This document shows, piece after piece, positions 20,417 through 30,259 of a stretch of DNA of 64,000 nt (positions are counted from its first letter, which is position 1; every line of letters begins with the position of its first letter). The translations under genes and the position numbers were made by a program. The notes beneath the pieces were generated by a model. That model had not been told where the DNA came from. It did no database searches and saw only the letters and a list, made by a program, of their open reading frames with translations. This DNA is from Prevotella sp. (GTDB lineage Bacteria; Bacteroidota; Bacteroidia; Bacteroidales; Dysgonomonadaceae), in NCBI GenBank assembly GCA_031285905.1, contig JAITVH010000152.1, forward strand, positions 1-64,000. Reading direction: 5' to 3'.

Positions 20417-21685
20417 TTATTGGACATTAATCTTGCCCGCCAGCTTACTTATACTCAATCCCTGAACAATAATAGAAAAGACAACCACAAAATAGGTGAT
20501 TGCTATAATTGTTTCTTTATAAGGGCCTTGAGGTAAAGATAATGCTAATGCTATAGACACCCCTCCCCTAAGGCCACCCCATACAAGAATTGTTATTGTC
20601 CCTTTCGAAAATTTTTCCTTGAACGGTATAATTACAGTTGGTATCCTAATAGAAACATAACGGGCAAAAAGCACTACAATAATACCCAATATGCCTATAG
20701 CCCAATAATGCCCGATATTTGGAATCAATAATAATTCGAATCCTATGAAGAGGAACAGAATTGCATTCAGTACTTCATCTATCAGTTCCCAGAAGACACC
20801 AATATAATTTGTTTCCAGTGTATGGTTCTCCAGAACTTTACGCCTCGAGTCACCAATTATTAATCCGGCTGTAACCATTGTCAACGGGCCTGAAATATTC
20901 ATCCCGTAAGCGATCATATAACCTCCCATAACAATAGAAAGAGTGATAAGAACAGACACCTTGTAATCCTTTACTTGTCTCATCATATAAACCCCAAGCT
21001 CACCAAGGGCTAATCCGACTAAAATGCCGCCTACTGTTTCTTTGATTAATAACCAGGAAACACTTATAAAAGTAAGATCGTGTACAGATTCGAAGCCTTG
21101 AGCGATATTAAATAAAAGGGTAAAAACAACGACCGCTACACCATCATTAAACAAGGATTCTCCTGCTACTTTTGTTTCCAATGACTTCGAAACTTTAGCT
21201 TCTTTCAAAATTCCCAGTACGGCTACAGGATCGGTAGGTGAGATCAAGGCTCCAAATAACAAGCAATATATCAACGGTACCTGATGATGAATATGTACCA
21301 TAGGGAGTATAACATCGAGCAGAAAGTAGAGAGTAAAGCCTACTACAAACGTGGAAATGATGACACTCAATGAAGAAAAGACGATGACCGGAAGTTTTTG
21401 TTCTTTTAAGTCTTTCAGATTTATATTAATGGCTCCCGCAAACAAAAGGAAATTAAGCATTCCTCCCATCAATACCTGAGTAAAATCAATATGTCCTATT
21501 AATGTTGAAAAATTGCTAAGCGGATGAGCGGATGTAACTTTTTTAATAATAACTACAGCTATTGATACCAATATGGCTATAACCATAATGCCTATGGTAG
21601 ATGGTAATTTCAGAAAGCGCATATTGATATAAGCAAATGCTGTAGCTACTATTATTAGCATAGAGAAGGCGTAGTATAAATCCAT
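20417..21685 (-). CDS. Na+/H+ (cation:proton) antiporter
   Basis: CLLFGALISPTDPVAVLGILKEA, ESLFNDGVAVVVF, VWGGLRGGVSIALALSLP. Confidence 0.9.
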   Translation of the reverse strand: MDLYYAFSMLIIVATAFAYINMRFLKLPSTIGIMVIAILVSIAVVIIKKVTSAHPLSNFSTLIGHIDFTQVLMGGMLNFLLFAGAININLKDLKEQKLPVIVFSSLSVIISTFVVGFTLYFLLDVILPMVHIHHQVPLIYCLLFGALISPTDPVAVLGILKEAKVSKSLETKVAGESLFNDGVAVVVFTLLFNIAQGFESVHDLTFISVSWLLIKETVGGILVGLALGELGVYMMRQVKDYKVSVLITLSIVMGGYMIAYGMNISGPLTMVTAGLIIGDSRRKVLENHTLETNYIGVFWELIDEVLNAILFLFIGFELLLIPNIGHYWAIGILGIIVVLFARYVSIRIPTVIIPFKEKFSKGTITILVWGGLRGGVSIALALSLPQGPYKETIIAITYFVVVFSIIVQGLSISKLAGKINVQ

Positions 21686-21768
21686 ATTTTATAGTTGACT
21701 GAACTTAGTAAGTTTTTTCATAAAAACAGGACATTCATGCATTTAGTTCATTGTCAATAGGAGTTTTT

Positions 21769-23547
21769 TTAATCCAGTGTTTTCGAAATCTTATCTATAT
21801 TAAGGCTGCGGGCCATAGCATCGAATATTTCCTTATATACTCCTTCCTGATGGTATATTTCTTCGTGTGTACCGGATTCAACCACCCTACCCTCTTTCAT
21901 TACATAAATACAGTCTGAATCGATGATCTGGGAAATACTATGTGATATAATTATTACAGTACGGTCTTTCTTTATTGCATCCAGACTGTTTTTTATTTGT
22001 TCGGTAGCCACAGCATCCAGGCTGGCAGTCGGTTCATCCAGAAATATGATCGGTGGGTTTTTCAGGAACATCCGTGCAATGGCAATTTTTTGTTGTTGAC
22101 CGCCCGACAGGGATAAAGCTGATGTTTTATATCCATTTTCCAACTCTATTATCTGATCATGTATATAAGACTTTTTAGCTGCATCTATCACCTGCTCGTT
22201 TGTTGCATTCGGATTTCCATAACGAATGTTTTCTTCCACAGTACCGTTGAAAATATGATTCTTTTGAAGAACGAGCCCTATATTATCGCGAAGATATGTT
22301 GTATTGTAATCGTTCAGAGAAATTCCATCTAATAGTATTTCGCCCGAATCAGGTTGATAAAACTTATCTAATAAGTTTACCAATGTACTTTTCCCTGCTC
22401 CTGACAAACCGACTAAAGCTGTAGTTTGTCCGGGTTGTATTTTCATGTTTATGTCGAAGAGTGTTTTTTGTTCATTGTCAGGATAGGTGAAGTCTACATG
22501 CTTAATTTCAAATTTCCCTGATATTTTTCCTTTATAAATACCTGATTCTTCAATCTGATCATCAGCCTTGAGTACATCAAAAAAACTTTCGGAATAAATG
22601 AGGGCATCATTCATCTGATCGTATATACGATGCAATTGACGTATGGGCGCCGATACGTTATTAAATAGTAGAATATGGAACATAATGGCTCCTATTGTCA
22701 TCTGTCCAGTGAGTACAAAGTAAGCAGTGAGTATAATGATAATAACTACACCTATCTGCTCGATAAAGCTTTTCAAACCATCAAACAAAAAGCTTATCTT
22801 GCGGGTTTTCATTTGCTCGGCGGTAAGATTATTTTGCAAAGTCATTTGTTTATCACTTTCAATGCTTTCCCTGATAAATGACTTGATAACTGTAATCGAT
22901 TCCAGTATTCCTAATATTCCCTGGCTTTTGTTTTCCCTTAATTCTTTTATTGAACGTCGCGCCCCACTCATTCTTATCGCCTGTTGCCTGCTGACATAAT
23001 AATATATGGGAATAATACACAGTCCGACTAAGCCTACATAAAAGTTGGCGTTGAACATCATTATCAGTGCCACAATTGAATTGGCAAACAGAGGGAGAAT
23101 ATCGATGAAAAAATTCTGGACAAGGCGGGTAAGGCTTTCCACACCTCTATCGATACGGGTTTGCATTTTCCCTGGTTGATTACCTCAGGATGTATAGAAC
23201 GCCAGTTTATAGGTCAATATCCTATCGATTATAGACTGTGCGAGGTCTTTGGAAATAAATATCCGTAATTTTTCGCCATAAAATTTCTGTCCGAACTGAA
23301 TAAATGAGTTAATGATTTCTTTACTAATAAGAATAAGAGAAATGGTAATGAGGATGGTCAATCCTTCCTCTAAGCCTTTGTGCGCTTCTACCAGAGCATT
23401 GATTTCATCTACAGTATAGCGTAACACCCAGGCATTCACCTGTGCAGTAAGAGAGCCTATAAACGTTAGTACCAATGCTAATACGACCAACCAACGGTAT
23501 GGATAGACATATGGCTTTATATTCTTAAACAGTTGTAATAATGACAT
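21769..23547 (-). pseudogene. ABC exporter (TMD+NBD) interrupted by an in-frame TGA; two ORFs 23547-23185 and 23166-21769
   Basis: Same frame: ...YKLAFYTS-TGA-GNQPGKMQTRIDRGVESLTRL...; Walker A GLSGAGKST, LSGGQQQKIAIAR, IIFLDEPTASLD. Confidence 0.8.
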
Positions 23548-23653
23548 CTGAAAATATTTTTATAGATATAACTTATGAACAATCAAATAGTTTTTAATTC
23601 TTAAAATCCCCTTTCCGGATTAGCGTATTTTCAAGTCGGTAATGATTTATTTT

Positions 23654-23661
23654 TATCTTTG
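23654..23661 (+). promoter_or_regulatory. -7 box TATCTTTG upstream of recR
   Basis: TTTTTATCTTTGCAAACC; imperfect inverted repeat TTTGCAAACC-attaa-GGTTGCAAA follows. Confidence 0.4.
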
Positions 23662-23771
23662 CAAACCATTAAGGTTGCAAACCTAATTATTATTTTTGTA
23701 TATACAACAGCAACAATTTGTTATGATCAAATGTCGTTGCATTAAATCTTTTCTATTACTTAAATACAAAT

Positions 23772-24395
23772 ATGAATCAAAAATATCCCTCTATTTTATT
23801 AGAAAATGCTGTAAACGAATTTGCCAAGTTGCCCGGTATTGGAAGAAAAACAGCTTTAAGGTTGATTTTATATCTATTGAGGCAGGATAATTCGATGGTA
23901 GAAAGCTTCTCGGAGGCACTTCTCAAATTAAAGCAGGAAGTAAAATATTGTTCGCATTGCTATAATATCTGTGATGATGAAATATGTCCGATATGCTCAG
24001 ATAAATCACGTGATGCTTCTGTTATTTGTGTGGTCGAAAATATAAAAGAGGTGATGGCAATTGAAAACACCATGCAATATAAAGGGCTTTATCATGTGTT
24101 AGGAGGTATCATTTCACCCCTTGACGGCATAGGGCCTTCCGACCTGGAAATTGATAGTTTGGTGGAACGTGTGTCACAGGGCGGAATATCAGAGATCGTT
24201 CTGGCATTGAGTACAACAATGGAAGGCGACACGACCAATTTTTATATTTATAAAAAACTAATGCCTTATGATGTAAAAATAACAATGATAGCAAGAGGTG
24301 TTTCTATTGGCGATGAGATAGAATATGCGGATGAAATAACCCTTGGACGTTCTATACTTAACCGGACTTTATTTAACGAATCATACAAAATGTAA
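23772..24395 (+). CDS. recR: Recombination mediator RecR
   Basis: [31 protein letters not shown] zinc finger, [18 protein letters not shown]. Confidence 0.96.
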   Translation: MNQKYPSILLENAVNEFAKLPGIGRKTALRLILYLLRQDNSMVESFSEALLKLKQEVKYCSHCYNICDDEICPICSDKSRDASVICVVENIKEVMAIENTMQYKGLYHVLGGIISPLDGIGPSDLEIDSLVERVSQGGISEIVLALSTTMEGDTTNFYIYKKLMPYDVKITMIARGVSIGDEIEYADEITLGRSILNRTLFNESYKM

Positions 24396-24398
24396 ACT

Positions 24399-24869
24399 AT
24401 GTCATTGACAGAACAAACTAAAAAAATAAGAAATACAACCCTATTACTATTCTGGACAAGTATTATACTTTCTGTAGCGGCTCTGATTGTTCTTTTCCTG
24501 AACAGGGGAATTGACTGGCAGGAAACCAGTGATGTTACATTCCAGCAATTTTCTATTATAGTTACCCTTGGAGGTATTCCTCTGGCATTGAAATTATTTC
24601 ATTCCAGATATAAGAAACTGGAAGGGTTGGACTATGAATCTTTCTTGAAAAAATACTTTAATATCTATATATTACGTTTGGGTATATTGGATGTTGTGAT
24701 TTTATTTAATCTGGCAGGATTATATTTATTCAACTCTCAAAACGCTGTATATATGACTATTATTACTATATTTGCTATATTCTTTTGTTATCCTAATAAG
24801 GGTGATATGGAAGACAAAAATGAGACAAATAACAATTCGGATAATGAACAAAACAACACAAATATATGA
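24399..24869 (+). CDS. Hypothetical membrane protein
   Basis: Several TM helices, acidic Asn-rich tail; overlaps the next gene. Confidence 0.7.
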   Translation: MSLTEQTKKIRNTTLLLFWTSIILSVAALIVLFLNRGIDWQETSDVTFQQFSIIVTLGGIPLALKLFHSRYKKLEGLDYESFLKKYFNIYILRLGILDVVILFNLAGLYLFNSQNAVYMTIITIFAIFFCYPNKGDMEDKNETNNNSDNEQNNTNI

Positions 24870-25321
24870 TAATAGCTGTAGATTTTGACGGAACAATAGT
24901 AGAACATGAATATCCCAAGATAGGAAAGCCGATTCCTTTTGCCATAGAAACCTTATTGAAACTACAACAGGAAGGACATACACTTATTATGTGGAGCGTA
25001 CGTGAAGGGAAATTGCTCCAGGAAGCAGTCGATTATTGTGCGAAAAAAGGACTAAAGTTTTATGCTGCTAATAAAAACCATCCGGAAGAAGACCGGGCTA
25101 CAGCCGGCAGGAAACTAACATCCGATATGTTCATCGATGACAGGAATGTTGGCGGTTTGCCTAGCTGGGGTACCATATATCATATTATTCAGGCAATGGA
25201 AAGAGGTGAAACATCATTTGACAGAGTACTGATGTCTCCCGGTAGTGATCAACGTATTATCCGCCGGAAGAGAAACTTCTTTATCAGGCTTGGAGAGATG
25301 TTTGAAAGAAACGGATATTGA
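24866..25321 (+). CDS. BT0820-type HAD family hydrolase
   Basis: MIIAVDFDGTIVEHEYPKIGKPIPFAIETLLKLQQEGHTLIMWSVREG; DMFIDDRNVGG. Confidence 0.88.
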   Translation: MIIAVDFDGTIVEHEYPKIGKPIPFAIETLLKLQQEGHTLIMWSVREGKLLQEAVDYCAKKGLKFYAANKNHPEEDRATAGRKLTSDMFIDDRNVGGLPSWGTIYHIIQAMERGETSFDRVLMSPGSDQRIIRRKRNFFIRLGEMFERNGY

Positions 25322-25340
25322 CAATATAAAAAATTGAGAT

Positions 25341-25868
25341 ATGCTACTGAGAAATTCACAAATAAAGCTTCGTGCTGTTGAACCTGAGGATTTGGATGTG
25401 CTTTATAAATGGGAAAACTCCACTTCTCTTTGGATACATGGGAATACAATGGCGCCATATTCAAAACTGGTCTTACGCCAGTATATTAATGATGCATTGG
25501 AAATGGATATCTATCAGAGTAAACAACTCCGGTTGATGATAGACCTCTTGGAAGACAACACGACGATAGGCACTATAGATCTGTATGATATAGATGCACA
25601 TAACCGCCGGGCAGGAATGGGTATATTAATAGATGAAGCTCACCGCCAAAAACATTATGCCACTCAGGCATTGGAATTGATGACAAGTTATGCATTCAAA
25701 TTTCTTTATCTACATCAGATATATGCATACATATCTATAAGCAACATAAAAAGTATCAGCCTTTTTGAGAAAACAGGATATGTCAAAGTTGGCATTTTAA
25801 AAGATTGGGTGCAAAGAGGAGATAAATTTGAGGATGTACTATTTCTTCAATTACTTAACAAGATATAA
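25341..25868 (+). CDS. GNAT family N-acetyltransferase
   Basis: MLLRNSQIKLRAVEPEDLDVLYKWEN; GMGILIDEAHRQKHYATQALELM; NIKSISLFEKTGY. Confidence 0.88.
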   Translation: MLLRNSQIKLRAVEPEDLDVLYKWENSTSLWIHGNTMAPYSKLVLRQYINDALEMDIYQSKQLRLMIDLLEDNTTIGTIDLYDIDAHNRRAGMGILIDEAHRQKHYATQALELMTSYAFKFLYLHQIYAYISISNIKSISLFEKTGYVKVGILKDWVQRGDKFEDVLFLQLLNKI

Positions 25869-25873
25869 AGTGT

Positions 25874-26437
25874 ATGAATGAGGAGATAAAAAAGGCTGTT
25901 GAAGTTCTTATTTCCGGAGGGCTTATACTTTATCCGACTGACACCATTTGGGGTATTGGATGTGATGCCACAAATGAAGATGCTGTGCGCAAGATATATG
26001 AATTGAAGAAACGCACAGATAGTAAAGCGCTGATAACCTTGATTGACAACCCTGTGAAATTGGATTATTATATTAATGATGTTCCCCAAATAGCATGGGA
26101 TTTGATAGAGTATACAGAAAAGCCATTAACCATTATTTATGATAATGCTCGTAATGTGGCATCAAATCTACTTGCTGATGATGGAAGTCTGGCAATCCGT
26201 ATTACTAAAGAAACGTTCTCATATGAGCTGTGTAAACGGTTTCGTAAGGCTTTAGTCTCTACATCAGCTAACGTTAGCGGAGAGCCCTCTCCTGCAAACT
26301 TCAGTGAAATAAGTGACGAGATAAAAAACGGGGTGAATTATATAGTAAATTTTCGGCAAGAAGAAAAAACGAAAGCTAAAGCATCGAGCATTATCAGATT
26401 GAGACCAAATGGTGAAGTTAAGATAATCAGAGAATAA
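25874..26437 (+). CDS. L-threonylcarbamoyladenylate synthase (Sua5/YciO/YrdC)
   Basis: GLILYPTDTIWGIGCDATN, KRTDSKALITL, LVSTSANVSGEPSPANF. Confidence 0.93.
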   Translation: MNEEIKKAVEVLISGGLILYPTDTIWGIGCDATNEDAVRKIYELKKRTDSKALITLIDNPVKLDYYINDVPQIAWDLIEYTEKPLTIIYDNARNVASNLLADDGSLAIRITKETFSYELCKRFRKALVSTSANVSGEPSPANFSEISDEIKNGVNYIVNFRQEEKTKAKASSIIRLRPNGEVKIIRE

Positions 26438-26447
26438 AAAATGACCT

Positions 26448-27011
26448 ATGGCTAATATTCATGAAGATATAACTTTCAGCAATAATATTTATACAGATAT
26501 CTATAAAGAAGATTTTGACAACTGTATCTTCTCAGGTTGTGACTTTTCGAATGCAAAAGCTACTTTTTGCAGTTTTACCGATTGTGAATTTATTGATTGT
26601 AATATTGCCATGACCGATTTTAGCCAATCAACATTTAATAATATACAATTCAAAAATTGTAAAGTACTGGGAGTCAAATTTAATTATTGCCATGATTTTA
26701 TCTTTGAAGTGGGATTTGATAACTGTATATTAGACTACAGTTCTTTCGAAAAGCGGAAAATGCCCAAAACCACCTTCAAAAATTCTTCGCTCAAAGGTGT
26801 CGATTTTGGAGATACGGATCTGAAGCAATCCGGATTTATAAATTGTAATCTGGATGAAGCGATATTTTATAATACTAAGTTGCAGGAAGTGAATTTTACT
26901 TCTGCCCATAATTATCGTATAGACCTGACTCAAAATCAGACAAAGAAAGCCCGATTCTCCAGAGACGGATTAGAAGGATTGTTAAGCCACTTCGACATTA
27001 TTATTGAATAA
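26448..27011 (+). CDS. Pentapeptide-repeat protein (187 aa)
   Basis: Series of F/C/L-centred pentads: FDNCIFSGCDFSNAKATFCSFTDCEFIDCN... Confidence 0.88.
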   Translation: MANIHEDITFSNNIYTDIYKEDFDNCIFSGCDFSNAKATFCSFTDCEFIDCNIAMTDFSQSTFNNIQFKNCKVLGVKFNYCHDFIFEVGFDNCILDYSSFEKRKMPKTTFKNSSLKGVDFGDTDLKQSGFINCNLDEAIFYNTKLQEVNFTSAHNYRIDLTQNQTKKARFSRDGLEGLLSHFDIIIE

Positions 27012-27027
27012 CTAATAATTTAATACT

Positions 27028-27855
27028 ATGCTGGAAATTTCCGAAACAACCGTAGTGAGCCATCAGGCCGAAAATGTTTTATATGGCAAGATAATATCAG
27101 AGGTACATCAGGCCACCAGTCCTCATAAATTTGCGTGGTACAGCGGAGATCCTAAAACATATCCTGACTTATTGATCGGCAGACAGATTGAGTCGGTCAA
27201 AGGGCATGGCGCATATGTAGATATTCATTGTGATAATGATATAACAATTACGATTGGGGACGGAACTAATCTTAAATATTATCCGGCTATAGAGAAATAT
27301 CCTATCAAACATCAGTTGCTAATCGTATTTGAAGATAAGAGTTTTCTAGTCTTTACTGTTGCCATGTATGGGGCTATATATGCGTACAAAGGTGAAATGG
27401 ATAATTTTTATCATCGTAACAGCCTGAATAGCATCTCTCCCCTGAGTGAAGTTTTCGATAGGCAATATTTTGAAGGAATATTCAAAAGCGTAAAAAAAGA
27501 CATGTCTGTAAAGGCATTGCTGGCAACCGAACAACGCATCCCGGGTCTAGGCAATGGAGTATTGCAGGATATACTGTTCAATGCAGCAATCCATCCTAAA
27601 CGTAAGATATCGACACTATCCGATTTAGAGAAAGATGATTTATTTCATAGTTTGAAAGTAACATTACAAAGTATGACAGATAAGGGAGGTCGTGATACGG
27701 AAAAAGACTTCTATGGTAACTTTGGCAAATATAAGACTATTCTATCGAGGAATACATATAAAGCCCCTTGCCCCAACTGTGGTGGGGAAATAATAAAAGA
27801 AGCTTATCTGGGAGGATCAATTTATTACTGCCCTGTCTGTCAGAAACAAAAATAA
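27028..27855 (+). CDS. Fpg/Nei (MutM)-family protein with H2TH and C-terminal zinc finger; N-terminal Pro absent
   Basis: RIPGLGNGVLQDILFNAAIHPKRKI (H2TH); CPNCGGEIIKEAYLGGSIYYCPVCQ; N-terminus MLEISE rather than MPELPE. Confidence 0.88.
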   Translation: MLEISETTVVSHQAENVLYGKIISEVHQATSPHKFAWYSGDPKTYPDLLIGRQIESVKGHGAYVDIHCDNDITITIGDGTNLKYYPAIEKYPIKHQLLIVFEDKSFLVFTVAMYGAIYAYKGEMDNFYHRNSLNSISPLSEVFDRQYFEGIFKSVKKDMSVKALLATEQRIPGLGNGVLQDILFNAAIHPKRKISTLSDLEKDDLFHSLKVTLQSMTDKGGRDTEKDFYGNFGKYKTILSRNTYKAPCPNCGGEIIKEAYLGGSIYYCPVCQKQK

Positions 27856-27880
27856 AAGACAGCACCTTTATTCTTCCTAT

Positions 27881-27903
27881 TCTCATCTCATCTCATCTCA
27901 TCT
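27881..27903. repeat. Short tandem repeat (TCTCA)n
   Basis: TCTCATCTCATCTCATCTCATCT. Confidence 0.9.
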
Positions 27904-28051
27904 TTTTATAGGTATTTCATACCTGTATATTTTTATTTTTCCTAAAAAACAATCCAGTTTTGTTATATTTTATTTTCCAATTTATCTATAGTCGGGACAG
28001 CCATTAGTGTTCTTAGTCCTTGGCTGATAGATAAAAGAAAAATATGAAAAT

Positions 28052-28081
28052 GTGTAACCTTTGTTACCTTTTAGTTAAAAT
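28052..28081 (+). repeat. GTGTAACCTTTGTTACCTTTTAGTTAAAAT dispersed repeat
   Basis: Exact 30-bp match to 5312-5341. Confidence 0.9.
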
Positions 28082-28103
28082 TGAGTCATAAATAAAGATA
28101 CAT

Positions 28104-28643
28104 ATGAAGAAAAATTTTTATATCATAACAGGTGGCCCCGGAGCCGGCAAAACAACTCTTTTAGAAGAATTACAAAGGAGGGGTTATAAATGTATTCCTG
28201 AAGTAGCACGAAATATTATTAAAGATCAAATAGATAATGGAGGAGATGCTTTGCCTTGGATGGATGCAGAAAAGTATTCAGAATTGATGCTGCTACACTC
28301 CATATCTGATTTTGAAAAGTATAAAGATGAGAGAGATACAGTTTTTTTCGACAGAGGAATTCCTGATACATATGGCTATGAACAATTAATGAATTTTGAG
28401 TATAATGAGAAATTAGTTGCGGCTGTTAGTCAATATAGATACAATCTTATGGTATTTATATTACCTCCATGGGAATATATATATCAAACGGATAACGAAC
28501 GAAAACAAAATTTTAAAACAGCCATTGAAACGTATCAGGTGATGTTGTCAGTTTATAAAAGATTGGGATACAAACCTGTACATGTGCCATGTCTGTCAGA
28601 AACAAATAGAGCCGATTTTGTTGAAAACAGAATAACACTATAA
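28104..28643 (+). CDS. AAA-type P-loop NTPase/kinase-like protein
   Basis: YIITGGPGAGKTTLLEELQRRGY; VFFDRGIPDTYGY. Confidence 0.82.
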   Translation: MKKNFYIITGGPGAGKTTLLEELQRRGYKCIPEVARNIIKDQIDNGGDALPWMDAEKYSELMLLHSISDFEKYKDERDTVFFDRGIPDTYGYEQLMNFEYNEKLVAAVSQYRYNLMVFILPPWEYIYQTDNERKQNFKTAIETYQVMLSVYKRLGYKPVHVPCLSETNRADFVENRITL

Positions 28644-28647
28644 ATAT

Positions 28648-28678
28648 ATTCTATATTATCTCGTGAACAATATAGAAT
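28648..28678. terminator. Intergenic hairpin after NTPase gene
   Basis: ATTCTATATT-atctcgtgaac-AATATAGAAT, 10-bp perfect stem, no clear T-tract. Confidence 0.4.
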
Positions 28679-28957
28679 TGTATATGTTAATATAATGTCC
28701 GATATTTATTTATAAACGCCGGATGGCAATAGATAATAATCAAGATATAACATGTTTAGAATAAAAGAATAGATAAAAAATATAAAAAACCTTCAAATTG
28801 AAACTTTATCAAAACAATGTTTTATCAAAATCTGTTTTATTAACAAATAGAGTGTTATTAAATAAATTATTGTAAATTCGCACTCGATAAATGCCTTTTT
28901 ATATCAGTTTAGATTTAATAATAACACAATAATTTACAATGGTAATAATCACTAATT

Positions 28958-30112
28958 ATGTATAATATGAGAAAATTAATTTTAAGTATTGCGGCCATTG
29001 CTATTACAGCAATGCCTGTTTTTGCGCAAGAGAAGGCTTTAGCTCCTTCAACTATTGGAGATAATTGGTTCTTACAATTACAAGGTGGCGCTACTTATTC
29101 TATAAGTGAAGGTTTCAAAGATGCTGGTTTCGGAGATCTGATAACTCCACATGTAGCTCTTTCATTAGGCAAGTATTTTTCACCAGCGGTGGGTACTCGT
29201 CTACAGGTTGGTGGCTGGTCTGCTAAGCATTATAATTGGACAACGGATGGTACATTCAAAACAAAATATATTCAGACCAATGCTGATGCATTGTTTAATC
29301 TGACTAATATATTTTTGCCATTTGAAGAAAACAGGCCTTTCAATTTCATCGCATTTGCCGGGCTTGGTTATGTTCATGGATTTAAAGACACTAAGAGCGG
29401 TCTTACAACAACAAATATGATTGTTCCTCGTGTTGGTGTCCAAGCTGATTTTCGTCTTAACGATATGGCTAGTCTGAATCTTGAAGTTGCAGGAAACCTG
29501 TTACGTGATGATTTTAATGGAATTAAGACTGGTACAAATTATGATGGAACCGTGAATGTATTAGCTGGTGTATCTTTCAAATTATCAAAAGATGGTTTCA
29601 AACTTGTTGATGTGGCTAATCCTGCTGAAATTAAAGCGTTGAATGACAGGATAAATGAACAAAGAGCATCTTTGGACACTAAAGATTCAGAAATAAGCAG
29701 ACTGAAACGTGAATTAGCTGTTAAGCCTGAACCTCAGGTGATAGTGAAAGAAACAGAGATAGAGGCAGTATCCGAAGTAGAATTGAATGCAGTGGTTGTA
29801 TTCCGTATAGGTAGTGCTAATTTAGAACAAAACCAGGATATTAACATCTATAATGCTGCTCGTTATCTACTTGATAACCCGAGTATTAATGTTATAGTAA
29901 CCGGTTATGCAGATAATAGTACTGGTAGTGCAACTGTAAACCAACGCTTGTCTGAGCAACGTGCTGATGCTGTAGCAAAAGTGTTGATTAATAAATACAA
30001 TATCTCTCCAAACCGTATTACTACTAAAGCTGCCGGAGATAAAATTCAATTGTTCCCTACAGCCCAATGGAACCGTGTAGTAGTATTTACTGCTGTTCCT
30101 GCTGCAAAATAA
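28958..30112 (+). CDS. OmpA family outer-membrane protein
   Basis: Signal peptide; beta-barrel N-terminus; C-terminal VTGYADNSTGSATVNQRLSEQRADAVAKVL. Confidence 0.9.
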   Translation: MYNMRKLILSIAAIAITAMPVFAQEKALAPSTIGDNWFLQLQGGATYSISEGFKDAGFGDLITPHVALSLGKYFSPAVGTRLQVGGWSAKHYNWTTDGTFKTKYIQTNADALFNLTNIFLPFEENRPFNFIAFAGLGYVHGFKDTKSGLTTTNMIVPRVGVQADFRLNDMASLNLEVAGNLLRDDFNGIKTGTNYDGTVNVLAGVSFKLSKDGFKLVDVANPAEIKALNDRINEQRASLDTKDSEISRLKRELAVKPEPQVIVKETEIEAVSEVELNAVVVFRIGSANLEQNQDINIYNAARYLLDNPSINVIVTGYADNSTGSATVNQRLSEQRADAVAKVLINKYNISPNRITTKAAGDKIQLFPTAQWNRVVVFTAVPAAK

Positions 30113-30144
30113 GGAATCGAGGAATTATATTCTAAATCTACAAG

Positions 30145-30175
30145 GAAAGGATGTCATATGGCATCCTTTCTTGTT
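30145..30175 (+). terminator. Terminator after ompA-like gene
   Basis: GAAAGGATG-tcatatgg-CATCCTTTC then TTGTTTT. Confidence 0.75.
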
Positions 30176-30259
30176 TTACACACTAAAATATATCAGGTTT
30201 TCTTTTGTTATTCTGAACTATGGTGGTATTTTTGTACTCGTTTTATTGAGAACCAGCAT

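Noticed and set aside
23185-23187. TGA as selenocysteine codon in the ABC transporter
   Set aside because: ABC exporters are not selenoproteins and the residue is in a non-catalytic loop; no SECIS-like hairpin directly after the TGA was evident.
27881-27903. TCTCA tandem repeat as a CRISPR or phase-variation tract
   Set aside because: Only about four 5-bp units, intergenic, no spacers; not in a promoter spacer or a coding frame I could identify.
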